A program made the translations under genes and the position numbers. Source: Bryum argenteum (lineage: Eukaryota > Streptophyta > Bryopsida > Bryales > Bryaceae). From it: a stretch of DNA of 64,000 bases. The stretch spans positions 7,791,001-7,855,000 of the forward strand of contig CM073325.1 in assembly GCA_037043015.1 (NCBI GenBank), read 5' to 3'. A model generated the notes under the pieces. It worked only from the letters and a program-made list of their open reading frames with translations. It had not been told where the DNA came from and searched no databases. Each line of letters starts with the position of its first letter. Position 1 is the stretch's first letter. Positions 11,071-21,060 of this stretch are shown here, piece by piece.

Positions 11071-12117
11071 ATGTCGACTCTTTATCAGGGTCTCCAATTG
11101 TTTGGAAGTTTTGCCGTTGCTCGCTCTAAATATGATGGCAAGAGCAGCAGCATCGCGCCTGTTGTCGACAAGTCGTTCTCAGTGAACGCAAAGTGCACCA
11201 CCGTGATTTTTGTCGATTCCACTGGTTACGCAGTCCCAATTTATGTCGGTTCCACTGGCACTGTGGTCTTACCAGCGATACCGAAGGGCTACAGGGCTGT
11301 TGTGGACAGTGCTGCGGATGCGGAACCTGCGGAACTCGACGGCAAGGGCATCGACACTGATGCAAATGCGTTGCCAGGAACACTAATCGGCACTGCTGTT
11401 GTTGTGGACAATGATGCTAGTGAGGAACGGGCGATACCCAAGGGCACTACCGATACTGATGCAGAAGTAGGGATACCGAACGGCACGGCTGTTGTTGCTC
11501 AGGACAGTGCTGCTACTCCGGAACGACCTATACCTGACCTCTGTTGTTGTGCTGCTAACGCGGAAACAGCGACACTCGTCGACGGCACCACTGTGGTTAT
11601 GGTCAGTGCTGCTGATGCGGAACAAGCAATTCGCGACGGCACCGCTGTAGTTGTGGATTGTGATTCTAATGAAGTGCACCGCACCACAGCAAGTTATGGA
11701 GGCAAAGCAGTTGTAGTCATTTTGGTTGCTGGGGGCGCGGTAGTCGGGTGTGTGGCACTACCTGCTGCCGGCCTGGCTGCATTGAGCGCTGCCGGCTTCA
11801 CCAGCATCGGCCCCTCCGCTGGCAGTATCGCAGCAGCATGGATGAGCTCTATTGCGGCTAGTAACGGCGTAGGAGTGACAGCAGGGTCACTGTACGCTCT
11901 GCTTCAATCGACTGCCATGAAGGGCGGAGGGTTGCTGCTTAAAGCTGCTTCGACGTCCGTCGGTGCAGCCATAGGTGGTGGAGTTGCTTGGCTGAGCTCC
12001 AAGCTCCGTCGAACAACAACGTCCAGTAGCGAAGAACGTGATGACGTCGAAGAACAGAGTCAGGAACGGTGTATGATTTGCGGGTTACCTGTAGCAGCGG
12101 CGACTTCCCGTGCTTGA
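11071..12117 (+). CDS. ISG12/IFI6-like array gene, copy 1 (longest, subfamily A)
   Basis: The protein is 348 residues from the ATG at 11071. That start is favoured because the leader before it (AAAGTGCGACCCAGTTTTGAT, then CTCGATCGAT) is shared by the other copies. Residues ~20-205 are degenerate ~19-residue repeats built on VVD(S/N)xxxxAxP. Residues ~212-300 are Gly/Ala-rich and hydrophobic and contain GFTSIGPSAGS, AAAWMSSIAAS and AGSLYALLQSTA. This order matches the animal ISG12/IFI6/IFI27 domain, whose members are small membrane proteins of mitochondria, ER or nuclear envelope. The tail is basic and Ser/Thr-rich, then ERCMICGLPV with one CxxC. No signal peptide is clear and no intron is needed. 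Function in a plant is unknown; membrane insertion is inferred from composition. Confidence 0.75.
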   Translation: MSTLYQGLQLFGSFAVARSKYDGKSSSIAPVVDKSFSVNAKCTTVIFVDSTGYAVPIYVGSTGTVVLPAIPKGYRAVVDSAADAEPAELDGKGIDTDANALPGTLIGTAVVVDNDASEERAIPKGTTDTDAEVGIPNGTAVVAQDSAATPERPIPDLCCCAANAETATLVDGTTVVMVSAADAEQAIRDGTAVVVDCDSNEVHRTTASYGGKAVVVILVAGGAVVGCVALPAAGLAALSAAGFTSIGPSAGSIAAAWMSSIAASNGVGVTAGSLYALLQSTAMKGGGLLLKAASTSVGAAIGGGVAWLSSKLRRTTTSSSEERDDVEEQSQERCMICGLPVAAATSRA

Positions 12118-12642
12118 TGCTGCTGCAACCTTCCTTGCGATGGCTGGAGGTCGCCACTTCTACACGCTACGAGCCAGAGTGATCTCTTACTTGACAGCAA
12201 ACAACAGATTGTGCAGACGGTCACTCTCACAAGTAAAGCTGAGCGGCGGTGTAATCGGTTATGAAGCATCGATCTGTACGGAGTGGGATATATACATACC
12301 GAGTATATTGAATCGATTTTCTACGTCTGAGTTCGATGATGAGTATTTATGATTGTAAATTCATCTTTTTGTTGTACATATACAAACTTATTTTTGAATT
12401 ATCGAACGATAAAACATATTCGTGTGGTTCTTACGATGAGATTGTTTGCGGTTCCAATCGTATATACTCGTTTCTGGAATAATTTGAGGGAAGACATTTT
12501 CATTTGAGAGGACTTTTTGACCAGTCCTGTTCAACAGTCAGGTTCTGCAATGCTTCTTATCACTCGTGAACAACAATCAGGCATTATAGGCAAGCATGTG
12601 TTGCAGAACGCAAGTTAGTGGGTTATGTAGGTTTTGTTGAAC

Positions 12643-12830
12643 TGTGGCTGTTTGAGGAGAGGCTCACTCAGATCAAAGGACTTCAAACAACAGTGGGTCC
12701 GAGGCTGCCTGTAGAATATAAAGCTTCTTTTGTGGTGCTGAGTGGATTAGATGCAACTGGGACAATCGTTGAGAAGATGAGATTTATGTTGTTACTCATC
12801 ACACTTAAATGTTGATGGCAATGAACATCA
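12643..12830 (+). repeat. Diverged copy of the DXR 3' end after array copy 1
   Basis: It matches 8589-8775 through TGTGGCTGTTTGAGGAG, a CTCACTCA/AAAGGACT stretch, CAGTGGGTCCGA and GCTGCCTGTAGA, and continues to the TCATCACAC region. No DXR exon sequence precedes it beyond the last few codons, so it is a co-duplicated 3' segment and not a DXR pseudogene. Confidence 0.8.
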
Positions 12831-13150
12831 GGATCTGTGTTGTCGAATAATATATACAAATTGTTGAGATGAAATAACAGAATATTAAAAAAGGGCGAGC
12901 TTACAAACTTTTTTGAATTTCATATACTTCTTCATTCGTGATTGTCTCAGGCCGATTTATTCCCTCAGTACGGAGGCCTGGTGGTAAACATTTTTATCCA
13001 CTTTTCTATCATCTTAGTAATGAAAGCAAGGCCTTCGACAGATTCAAAGTACGAGACTGCTAAGTTTGATCAGTTCCAGTGAAATTACAGACACTGCTAA
13101 ATTCTATATTATTCGACAACACAGATTCCGATACTTGACGCTTCAGAAAT

Positions 13151-13582
13151 ACCGTAACACCATAGCTGGTTCGTTCTCTGCCAAACGAATAATTATTTTT
13201 TTTGAAAAAATAAGGTTCGTTTCTAGCAAATCGAATTTTTAAAAATTCGTCTCTATATTTTTAGAGAAAAAATTTCGGGGCAGAGATGGGGGTTTATTTG
13301 TGGATGGAGCTTCATAATGACAAGACTAAGCAAGACTTGAAATCAGTAGATTTGGCAGCTACATCCGTGGGGCCAGCGCATAGTTTCGTCATTTACCCAT
13401 TTTTGGAGGGCGGCAGAATAAGTCCACAATTCCTCCAGAATCATTATACTCTATTTTCTCAATTTTCGGTTTATATTGAGATTATTTTTCCTGAAATTCA
13501 TTCTTGAAGGCATGAAATTTCCGTTTATTTTTGTTTGTTATTTTTGGAATTATTTAAGAAAGAACCAGCTATGGTGTTACGG
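13151..13582. mobile_element. ~432-bp MITE with perfect terminal inverted repeats
   Basis: The ends CCGTAACACCATAGCTGGTT and AACCAGCTATGGTGTTACGG are exact inverted repeats. In the paralogous flank of array copy 2 (near 16095-16115) the sequence runs uninterrupted from CGCTTCAGAAAT to TTTAGATGTGTCC, giving an empty site. The insertion therefore came after the copy 1/copy 2 duplication. Its internal open frame of 73 codons (13286-13507) resembles nothing I know. Confidence 0.75.
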
Positions 13583-14154
13583 AAATCCTTTAGATGTGTC
13601 CGAGGAGGAAAAAATTATTGAACTGATTGAAGAAAGGACGACGCAGGGATAATCTTCCATAGTGGGTAGAAAAGGACAAAAATGAAGAGGAAGAGTTCCT
13701 TGCACGACTTGCAAGTGCTATGCGAAGTTGGAGGTAGCCAGCTGGGGTAAGACTCAATATCACTTAGTCACCCGCTCGCTAAGGAATTGCCCTAGTTCTT
13801 CATGTATTTCTTAGACTATTGATATATTGTTACATTTAAAAATTTAAAATAGTGTACTACTTCTAAAATCGTAAAAGGACAAAGTTAACAATATTGTAAA
13901 TGGTTTACAAACAACCATGATGATGAGTTATGTACCACTTGGTAATACCAAATGGTGTAACGGCTTTCATACATAGTGGTTCTCAGGTTGAACCTCTTCA
14001 TTCTTACCATGTTGTAGTTTTTGAACTTCTTCATTCTTACCATGTTGTAGTTTGAGTACCTTCTTAGACCTTTATTACTGTAATTTGTGGGTGGGGCATT
14101 AAAGTATGTCTCTACCATTGTGCACTTTCTACACAACTGTATCTTGTAATTGCA

Positions 14155-14345
14155 TCCAACTTTGAACATTACTATTTTGTAATTGGCAAGGAGTTTGAGT
14201 ATACGATTTGACATACACATGCACATAAAATTTTAGTACAAGATCTTACAGGACTTCACATTCTAAAAAATACACCTTACAGTGAAAGAGGACACTTTAG
14301 AGGGTATATTGCAATCTTGAGGCCTTTCTACTTTAGGGGTTAAAT
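14155..14345. repeat. TTAA-family right end upstream of array copy 2
   Basis: It is homologous to 10660-10875 and ends with an intact TACTTTAGGGGTTAAATG, which shows the TTAA-type terminus better than the copy-1 version (TTTAGGAGTTAA). It directly follows the shared array upstream block (CTACCATTGTGCACTTTC), so the element landed in the upstream region before or during the duplications. Confidence 0.55.
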
Positions 14346-14602
14346 GTAAGGTGGGGTCTGGAAGTGTAGAACTATGTATTTCTTTAAGTATAATGTAGAG
14401 ACGTAGGCCCCATTTATCAACTCGAAATTGCTCGTGTTAATTAGATTCGCAACCCCAAGTCCCCGACCCGCCCAAGCGCCGGGTCACCTCCCCAACAGTG
14501 CTCTTGAGCAGCTGCTATTCGGCTTGTTAGAAAGTGCGACCCAGTTTTGATCACGAGTTGCCTCCGCGTAGCATCCATCTTCCTGAAGCTCGATCGATAA
14601 CG

Positions 14603-15187
14603 ATGGCGACTCCTGACCGCTGTCGTTGTGCTGCTAACGCGACACTTAACGGCACCCCTGTGGTTATGGTCAATGCTGCTGATGCGGAACAAGCAATTCG
14701 CGACGGCACCGCTGTAGTTGTAGATGGTGATGCTAATGAAGTGCACCGCACCACAGCAAGTTATGGAGGCAAAGCAGCAGTAGCCATTTTGGTTGCTGGG
14801 GGCGCGGTAGTCGGGTGTGTGGCACTACCTGCTGCCGGCCTGGCTGCATTGAGCGCTGCCGGCTTCACCAGCATCGGCCCCTCCGCTGGCAGTATCGCAG
14901 CAGCATGGATGAGCTCTATTGCGGCTAGTAACGGCGTAGGAGTGACAGCAGGGTCGCTGTACGCTCTGCTTCAATCGACTGCCATGACTGGCGGAGGGTG
15001 GCTGCTTGGAACTGCTTCGACGACGTCCGTCGGTGCAGCCACAGGTGGTGGACTTGCTTGGCTGAGCTCCAAGCTCCGTCGAACAACAACGTCTAGTAGC
15101 GAAGGCCGTGATGCCGTCGAAGAACAGAGTCAGGAACGGTGCATGATTTGCGGGTTACCTGTAACAGCGGCGACTTCCCGTGCTTGA
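14603..15187 (+). CDS. ISG12/IFI6-like array gene, copy 2 (subfamily A)
   Basis: The protein has 194 residues. From residue ~12 it is nearly identical to copy 1, but it lacks about 155 residues of the N-terminal repeat region, keeping only about two repeats (VVMVNAADAEQAIRDGTA and VVVDGDANEVHRTT). The ISG12-like core (GGAVVGCVALPAAG, GFTSIGPSAGS, AAAWMSSIAAS, AGSLYALLQSTA, TGGGWLL) and the C-terminal RCMICGLPV are intact. Start and leader correspond to copy 1. Near identity extends into both flanks, so this is a recent duplication followed by repeat contraction here or expansion in copy 1. Confidence 0.75.
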   Translation: MATPDRCRCAANATLNGTPVVMVNAADAEQAIRDGTAVVVDGDANEVHRTTASYGGKAAVAILVAGGAVVGCVALPAAGLAALSAAGFTSIGPSAGSIAAAWMSSIAASNGVGVTAGSLYALLQSTAMTGGGWLLGTASTTSVGAATGGGLAWLSSKLRRTTTSSSEGRDAVEEQSQERCMICGLPVTAATSRA

Positions 15188-15689
15188 TGCTGCTGCGACC
15201 GTCCTTGCGATGGCTGGAGGTCGCCACTTCTACACGTTACAAGCAAGAGTGATCTCTTACTTACAGCAAACAACAGATTGTGCAGACGATCACTCTCACA
15301 AGTAGAGGTCGGCGGTGAAATCGGTTATGAAGCATCGATCTGTATGGAGTGAGATATATACATACCTAGCATGTTGAATCTTTTCTACGTCTGAGTTCGA
15401 TGATGAGTATTTATGATTGTAAATTCAACTTTTTGTTGTACATATACAGAGTTACTTTTGAACTATCGAACGATAAGACATATTCGTGTGGTTCTTACGA
15501 TGAGATAGTTTGCGGTTCCGATTGTGTACTCGTTTTTGAGTAAGGACATTTTCATTTGAGAGGACTTCTTGGCCAATCCTGTTAAACAGTTTCTGTAGTG
15601 CTTCTTATTCGTCTTAAACAACAATCAGTCAGTATAGGCAAGCATGTGTTGCAGAACGCAAGTTATTGGGTTATGTAGGTTTTGTTGAA

Positions 15690-15870
15690 CTGTGGCTGTT
15701 TGAGGAGAAGCTCACTCGATCATATCAAAGGACTTGAAACAACAGTGGGTCCGAGGCTGCCTGTAGAATATGAAGCTTCTTTTGTGGTGCTGAGGCAAAT
15801 GGGACAATCGTTGAGAAGATGAGATTTATGTTGTTACTCATCACACTTAAATGTTGATGACAAAGAATAT
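15690..15870 (+). repeat. Diverged copy of the DXR 3' end after array copy 2
   Basis: It carries the same landmarks as 8589-8775 and 12643-12830 (TGTGGCTGTTTGAGGAGA, CAGTGGGTCCGAGGCTGCC, TTGAGAAGATGAGATTTATG). It is closer to the copy-1 version than to the DXR version, consistent with duplication of a whole array unit. Confidence 0.8.
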
Positions 15871-16409
15871 CATATACTTAGAACTTCATCCGTGATTGTC
15901 TCAGGCCAATTTATTCCCTCAGTACGGAGGCCTGGTGGTAAACTTTAAATAGAAAATTCTATCATCTTAGTAATGAAAGCAAGGTCCTCAACAGATTCAA
16001 AGTACGAGGCTGTTGAGTTTGATGAGTTCGAGTGAAATTACAGACACTGCCGAATTCTATATAATTCGACAACACAGATTCCGATACTTGACGCTTCAGA
16101 AATGATTCTTTAGATGTGTCCGGGAGAAAAAAAAACTTAAACTGATTGAAGAAAAGACGACCTAGAAATAATCTTCCATAGGCGGTAGAAGAGGACAAAA
16201 ATCAACAGGACGAGTTCCTAGCAGGACTTGAATTTAGAAGTAATATCCTATTTAATTTACAAACAAGGATGATCATGAGTAATGTACCACTTAGTAATAT
16301 TGAATGGTGTAACGGCTTCCATGCATAGTGGTTCTTAACTTAAACTTCTTCATTCTTAGGTACCATGTTGTACTTTGTGAATCTTACTAGACTTTTATTA
16401 CTGTAATTT

Positions 16410-16560
16410 TGTTGGCAGGCCACTACAGTACGTCTTTACCATCGTGCAGTTTCTCCACAACTCTATCTTGTGTAACGTATGCATTTTGTAAGGTGAATCG
16501 CTGCTTTGTTGCTGCAGCCTGCTACCATCGTAGTTCATAACAGTATTTCCATGTGTAGAC
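16410..16560 (+). promoter_or_regulatory. Shared upstream block, array copy 3
   Basis: The sequence around ACCATCGTGCAGTTTCTCC and GCATTTTGTAAGGTGAATCG is also found upstream of copies 6 and 7 and the 34.1-kb remnant. No TTAA-element fragment interrupts it here. Position ~100-230 bp before the ATG suggests a proximal promoter or leader; no defined element can be named. Confidence 0.35.
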
Positions 16561-16645
16561 AATTAATTATGAGTATTGAGCTTGCTTGAAAGTGCAAACA
16601 GGTTTCGGCATCACTTGGCATCCATCTTCCTGAAGTTCGATAACG

Positions 16646-17095
16646 ATGGCGAATCGTGCCGCAGCAAATAGTGGATCGGAAGCAGTCTTGGTGGGGGTTG
16701 CTGCAGGAGCGGCAGTCGGGGTTTTGGTACTAAATACTGTCGGCCTGGCTGTATTGAGCGTTGCCGGCTTCACCAGCATCGGCCCTGCCGCTGGCAACGC
16801 GGCAGCAGCATAGATGAGTAACATCGCGTCAACTTGCGGCGTGTGGCTGTACGCTCTGTTCAATCGACTGCCATAACTGGTGGAGGGTGGCTGCTTGGAA
16901 CTCCTTCGACGTTGTCCGTTGGTGCAGGCGCAGGTGGTGGATCAACTGGATTTGCCAAGTGGTTGATGAGTTCCAAGCTCCGTCGAAAAACAACGTCTAG
17001 GAGCAAATGCTGTGACCGCGGCTGTGACGTCGAAGAAACGAGTCAGGATCGGTGTATGTTTTGCGGGTCACTTGTAGCAGCTGCGACCTTCCGTA
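16646..17095 (+). pseudogene. ISG12/IFI6-like array pseudogene, copy 3
   Basis: It starts normally (MANRAAANSGSEAV...) with almost no N-terminal repeats and keeps GFTSIGPAAGN. The conserved Trp codon of AAAWMS is then TAG. Just downstream, bases are lost around TGCGGCGTGTGGCTG and the frame shifts. The remaining core (STAITGGGWLLGTPS), basic tail and RCMFCGSLV are readable in another frame to about 17090. The reading frame is therefore broken twice. It is subfamily A by its Cys motif but lacks the DXR-derived 3' segment at the expected place. Confidence 0.75.
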
Positions 17096-17654
17096 GTTGT
17101 TCATGGGTAGCTATGCCAAGCTTGGATGTAAGTCAAAGATATCAATGAGTGAACTCAAAAATGACATAAATTGGACAAAGCTAAATGAATCATTTTGCCA
17201 ACGTTCTTGCTACTTTATATATCTATACACTAGTAGGAAATTGGAAAAAATGACTCGTAACATAAATGACACTAATTTGTCAAGGGCTTTGCAACAAGTG
17301 TCTCTAATGACAGACAATATTCATTGTCATTTGCGTCAAGTCATTATGGCCATTGTGTCATTTTGGACATGAGGTGGGACCATAATTAGACACTAGGTAA
17401 GCAAGGGTAAATGCATCATCATTTGGTCATATATATACGACATGAAGAGTTTTAAAGATTTTGAAGAGTTTCTTAAATAGTTTGATTGTTATTAAGAGTT
17501 TGTTAGATCCCAATAATAAGAATACAAGGAGTTAAAGGGACAAGGAATATGGAACATAAAAATGGGAGCAAAGAAAGAATGAAGGGGGGATCAAGGGAAC
17601 ATCGGAGGGGAATTAGGAATCGGGATTAAAGCATAAGAACTACGAAAGGGGAAT

Positions 17655-17800
17655 GGGAACTACTAACAAATGATGGGAACTACAAACAAATGATGGGAAC
17701 TACAAACAAATGATGGGAACTACAAACAAATGATGGGAACTACAAACAAATGATGGGAACTACAAACAAATAATGAGAGTTGGAAACAATTGACGGGAAC
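17655..17800. repeat. 20-bp minisatellite, about six units
   Basis: The unit GGGAACTACAAACAAATGAT repeats with exact 20-bp period from 17655 (starts at 17655, 17675, 17695, 17715, 17735, 17755), then degenerates to about 17800. It lies in a purine-rich gene-free stretch between array copies 3 and 4. Confidence 0.9.
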
Positions 17801-18063
17801 CAAGAAGGAAAATTGTGGGAACTCAGAAAAAATGATAGGAATGGGGAATGGGCCAAAGCATGGGTAACCGAGAAAAAGGGAACGAAGGACATGCTATAAA
17901 TCCTAAAAAGTAGGAGGACCATCTATGAGGGAATCGAGGATAGGGGGTAGTTTTTGAAGAGCATCAAGTAAAGAGCTTATTCATGGGGACAAGGAGGACC
18001 TTACTCACAAATTAATTAAATAATATTCTTATTTTATTTTTGTTTGGGGACATTGGCATGTAG

Positions 18064-18299
18064 AAGTCCTAAGTCCTGACCTGTATTCTTCAGACTCGAA
18101 CATCAAAAAGGTCGGATTGAAATTTTAAAAAAACATATAAAAAATCCAAACGTAGGTATAAAAAATAAATATGTAGTTGGAGGATTCTCAATAGGGTATG
18201 ATTATTTTTTATACCTAGGTCTGGATTTTTTTCATGTTTTTATAAATTTCTATCTTTCCTTTTTGATGTCCGTGTCCGGAGGACAAGGGTTAGGACTTG
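18064..18299. mobile_element. Foldback element, ~236 bp
   Basis: The ends AAGTCCTAAGTCCTG and GGGTTAGGACTT are inverted, and inner segments such as CATCAAAAAGG / CCTTTTTGATG and TAGGTATAAAAAATAA / TTATTTTTTATACCTA pair along most of the length. No coding capacity is visible. It could be a MITE, but target duplication was not resolved. Confidence 0.6.
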
Positions 18300-18439
18300 T
18301 ATATATATAACAGAATTGGGCAATCCTTCCTACCTACCCACCAATGTACCTGCCTACCAACATACAAACGTGCCAACCTAAGAACTTACCAACGTACCTA
18401 CCTTCTTTTATGTTCTTTGAATTCTGTATTAAAAAAACA

Positions 18440-18605
18440 TAAAAGAAATTAAGATTTGATATACACATGCACATAAAGTTTAGTACAAGATCTTACAATC
18501 ACATCCTCAAAAATACATCAAAACTTGCACCTTGCAGTGAAAGTAGGCACTTTAGAAGGTTTTATGCAACTTTGAGGCCTTGCAACTTCAGGAGTTAAAT
18601 GTAAG
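18440..18605. repeat. TTAA-family right end upstream of array copy 4
   Basis: It is homologous to 10660-10875 and 14155-14345 (AGATTTGATATACACATG, CACCTTGCAGTGAAAG, TTTTGAGGCCTT-like, TTCAGGAGTTAAATG). It lies about 0.7 kb before copy 4, farther than in copies 1 and 2, with extra sequence between. Confidence 0.5.
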
Positions 18606-19284
18606 GGTCTGGAACTCTGGAAGTGCAAAACTACTTATAGTTGAACAACCTATTTCCGAGCGCCTTCCTAAAACCGAACCCTACAAGCCCATATTAAAGC
18701 GAGCATCCCACCACCCGAGGTGGAGCTCATTAATGACTTGCCTCTTACACAGATGCCAGGGGCTTTCCTCCTTTCGGGTGGTTCTTGTCCACATGTGGGT
18801 TGGTGTGTGATGGACATTAAGGAATGAAACGCATGGTTGAATGCCCCACCTATGCTCCATTATAGGGGTCTACTTGTCTCCCACTTTGGAAATTTATGAT
18901 AAATGGGGAATTAACAAGAAAATTATAATTCAACTTGGACTAATTTTTTACTGTATTTGCTAATTTGAGGGGAAAAGTTCATGTTCTAAATTTCTAATTT
19001 TATGAAGAACTACAAAAACCCCTTAAATGCTGGGGAATAGGCAGGTTGACCTTATTTCTCAAGTATAATATAAAGACGTCTAAGGCCCCATTTTCTAACT
19101 CCACCTTGGCACCTGGCTCGTGTTAGATCCCCAACCCCAAGTTCCCAACCCGCCCAAGCTCCGGGTCACCTCCCCAACAGAGCTCTTGAGCAGCTACTAT
19201 TCGGCTTGTTAGAAAGCGCGACCCAGTTTTGATCACGAGTTGTCTCCGCGTAGCATCCATCTTCCTGAAGCTCGACCGATCGCG

Positions 19285-20097
19285 ATGGCGAAGTCTGTGC
19301 CAGGATCTGTTGCCAGCGCCGTTCTTTGCGCAAATTGTGCTGCCAAGAGCAGCAGCACCGCGCTTGTTGTCGGCAAGGCGTTACCAGTGATAGCAAACGG
19401 CCGCACCTTGCTTGTTGTCGATTCCAGTGGTAAGGCGGTACCAACGAGCATGAAAGGATCTGCTGCTGCTGTGGACAGTGCTGCTGAGACAGCCAAACCA
19501 GCGTTACTCGAGGGCACCGCTTACGTTGTGGACAGTGACGGTTACGCAGTACCAGTGATCCTAAACGGCACTACTGATGTGGACAGTGATGGTAATGAGA
19601 TACCAGTGATTTTTGACGGCACCGCCCCTGCAGTGGACAGTGATGCTAATGCACGGCACGCGAAAGACGCGAAAGTAGCGAAAGTAGTCTTGATGGGGCT
19701 TACTGGGGTTGCGGTTGTCGGGTGTCTGTTACTTAATCCTGTCGGCGGTAGTGCACTGAGTTGTGCCGGCTTAACGAGCCTTGGCCCAGCCGCTGGCAGC
19801 CCCGCAGCATTGTTGATGAGCAGCATCGCGACTTCTTGCGGCGGAGGTGTGAAGGCAGGGTCGCTATACTCTCTGGCTCAATCGACTGCTATGACTGGTG
19901 GAGGGGGGCTACTTCCGACAGTTTTTAGTAGCTTCGTAGCTGGTTTATGTTCCAAGTGGTTGACTTCCAAGCTCATTCCACCGAGAAAGTCTTCTAGCAA
20001 AGGCTATGATCCCGTTTGTACCGACGAAGAAAAGAGTCAGGTACGGTGTTTCGCTTGCGGGACTCCTTTGGCACAGGCGACCACCCATCCCTGTTAG
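19285..20097 (+). CDS. ISG12/IFI6-like array gene, copy 4 (subfamily A)
   Basis: The protein has 270 residues, starting MAKSVPGSVAS at the ATG matched to the other copies. Residues ~30-135 hold the clearest ~19-residue repeats, for example GTAYVVDSDGYAVPVILNG. The core (GVAVVGCLLLNPVGG, GLTSLGPAAGS, LLMSSIATSCGGGVKAGS, YSLAQSTAMTGGG) fits the ISG12 pattern but is more diverged: Thr of GFTS is kept while Phe becomes Leu. The tail is basic, then RCFACGTPLAQ with CxxC. The leader with AAAGCGCGACCCAGTTTTGAT is shared with copies 1 and 2. Function is unknown; a membrane-inserted Gly-rich protein is the likely type. Confidence 0.7.
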   Translation: MAKSVPGSVASAVLCANCAAKSSSTALVVGKALPVIANGRTLLVVDSSGKAVPTSMKGSAAAVDSAAETAKPALLEGTAYVVDSDGYAVPVILNGTTDVDSDGNEIPVIFDGTAPAVDSDANARHAKDAKVAKVVLMGLTGVAVVGCLLLNPVGGSALSCAGLTSLGPAAGSPAALLMSSIATSCGGGVKAGSLYSLAQSTAMTGGGGLLPTVFSSFVAGLCSKWLTSKLIPPRKSSSKGYDPVCTDEEKSQVRCFACGTPLAQATTHPC

Positions 20098-20560
20098 CAG
20101 CTGCGACCTTCCGTGCGGCAGGTGCATATGCACAATATGCTCGTTCTTGACAACAGATTGTGCAGAATGATGATCACTCTGTCAAGTAGAGCTCGGCGAT
20201 GGAATTGCTTTATGCAGCATCGATCTATAAGGAGTGGGATACACAATCGATTACCATGTTGATATAGATTCTCTGGGTTTTGAGTTCGGTAATAGCTATT
20301 TATGTATTCTCATGTTTCAGTTGTACATAGACATATCTACTTGAGTTCTTTCTGGACTTTTGAAATGATGAGAAGTATATTCATGTGGTACTTATTATGA
20401 GGTTGTTTGTATTTTTTTTTTGTATTTGGTTTCAGGATCGATTGAGTCGCGACAACTTAGATTGCATTGCTTCTTACCTTTGAGCAATAATCAGTTATTA
20501 TAGGCACGCAAATATGCAACACAAGTTATCATATTATGTAAGTTTTGATAAAAGGTGGAA

Positions 20561-20813
20561 CCCCAATTCCGTTAAAATGGCACTCTGCCATGTGCCATTT
20601 TGTCACACTAGATCTTTTATTTGTGCTCATACAAAATGGTGTATTCTGTAATATCACAATTTTTTTAGTAATATCACTTCTTTGTATACATTGTCACTCA
20701 TTTCCCCTAATATCACCTTAAAAATCCGTTATATCACATGGTTTTTGAACTGCAGTTCAGAAAGTTGGAGTGTGCCATTTTGCCGGAATAATGCCATTAT
20801 AACGGAATTGAGG
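20561..20813. mobile_element. ATTCCG-ended MITE, copy 1 (~253 bp)
   Basis: The ends CCCCAATTCCGTTAAAATGG and the inverted CCATTATAACGGAATTGAGG bound a non-coding element with internal GTGCCATTTTGTCACAC and repeated AATATCAC. It is inserted in the DXR-3'-derived segment after array copy 4, just before GTGGGTGTTTGAGG; the copy-1 and copy-2 paralogs lack it. Related copies are at 29806-30986 (interrupted) and 39892-40328. Confidence 0.7.
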
Positions 20814-20817
20814 ATGT

Positions 20818-21060
20818 GGGTGTTTGAGGAGCTCACTCATACCATGGGCCCAAGGCTTCTGTAGATTAATATAGAGCCACTTTTGTTGTGTTGCGTAGAT
20901 TTAGATTCAATGTTACATCGATGGTTCTCAAGAGAAGATTTTTTTGTTACCAAAGTGATTTCCAGAACTTTCTACTGAGAAGAACTTTGAACATTGGAAG
21001 TTTTATGTTTGGTAAGCTTAGAAGAAAAGGAATGTGGATCATTGTAGGTCCATCAAGTTT
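20818..21060 (+). repeat. Diverged copy of the DXR 3' end after array copy 4
   Basis: Landmarks are GTGTTTGAGGAGCTCACTCAT, GGGCCCAAGGCTTCTGTAGA and AGCCACTT...GTAGATTTAGATTCAA. It is closer to the real DXR flank than to the copy-1 version in AGCCACTT and TAGATTTAGATTCAA. Similarity continues past the point where the other copies stop (GGAAGTTTTATGTTTGG versus the DXR flank near 8768-8785). Confidence 0.7.

Noticed and set aside
12643..12830. DXR pseudogene after array copy 1
   Set aside because: Only the last few codons and the 3' flank match; no upstream DXR exon is present, so it is a duplicated 3' segment.
17655..17800. CRISPR-like array
   Set aside because: Contiguous 20-bp tandem units without spacers, in a plant nuclear sequence; it is a minisatellite.
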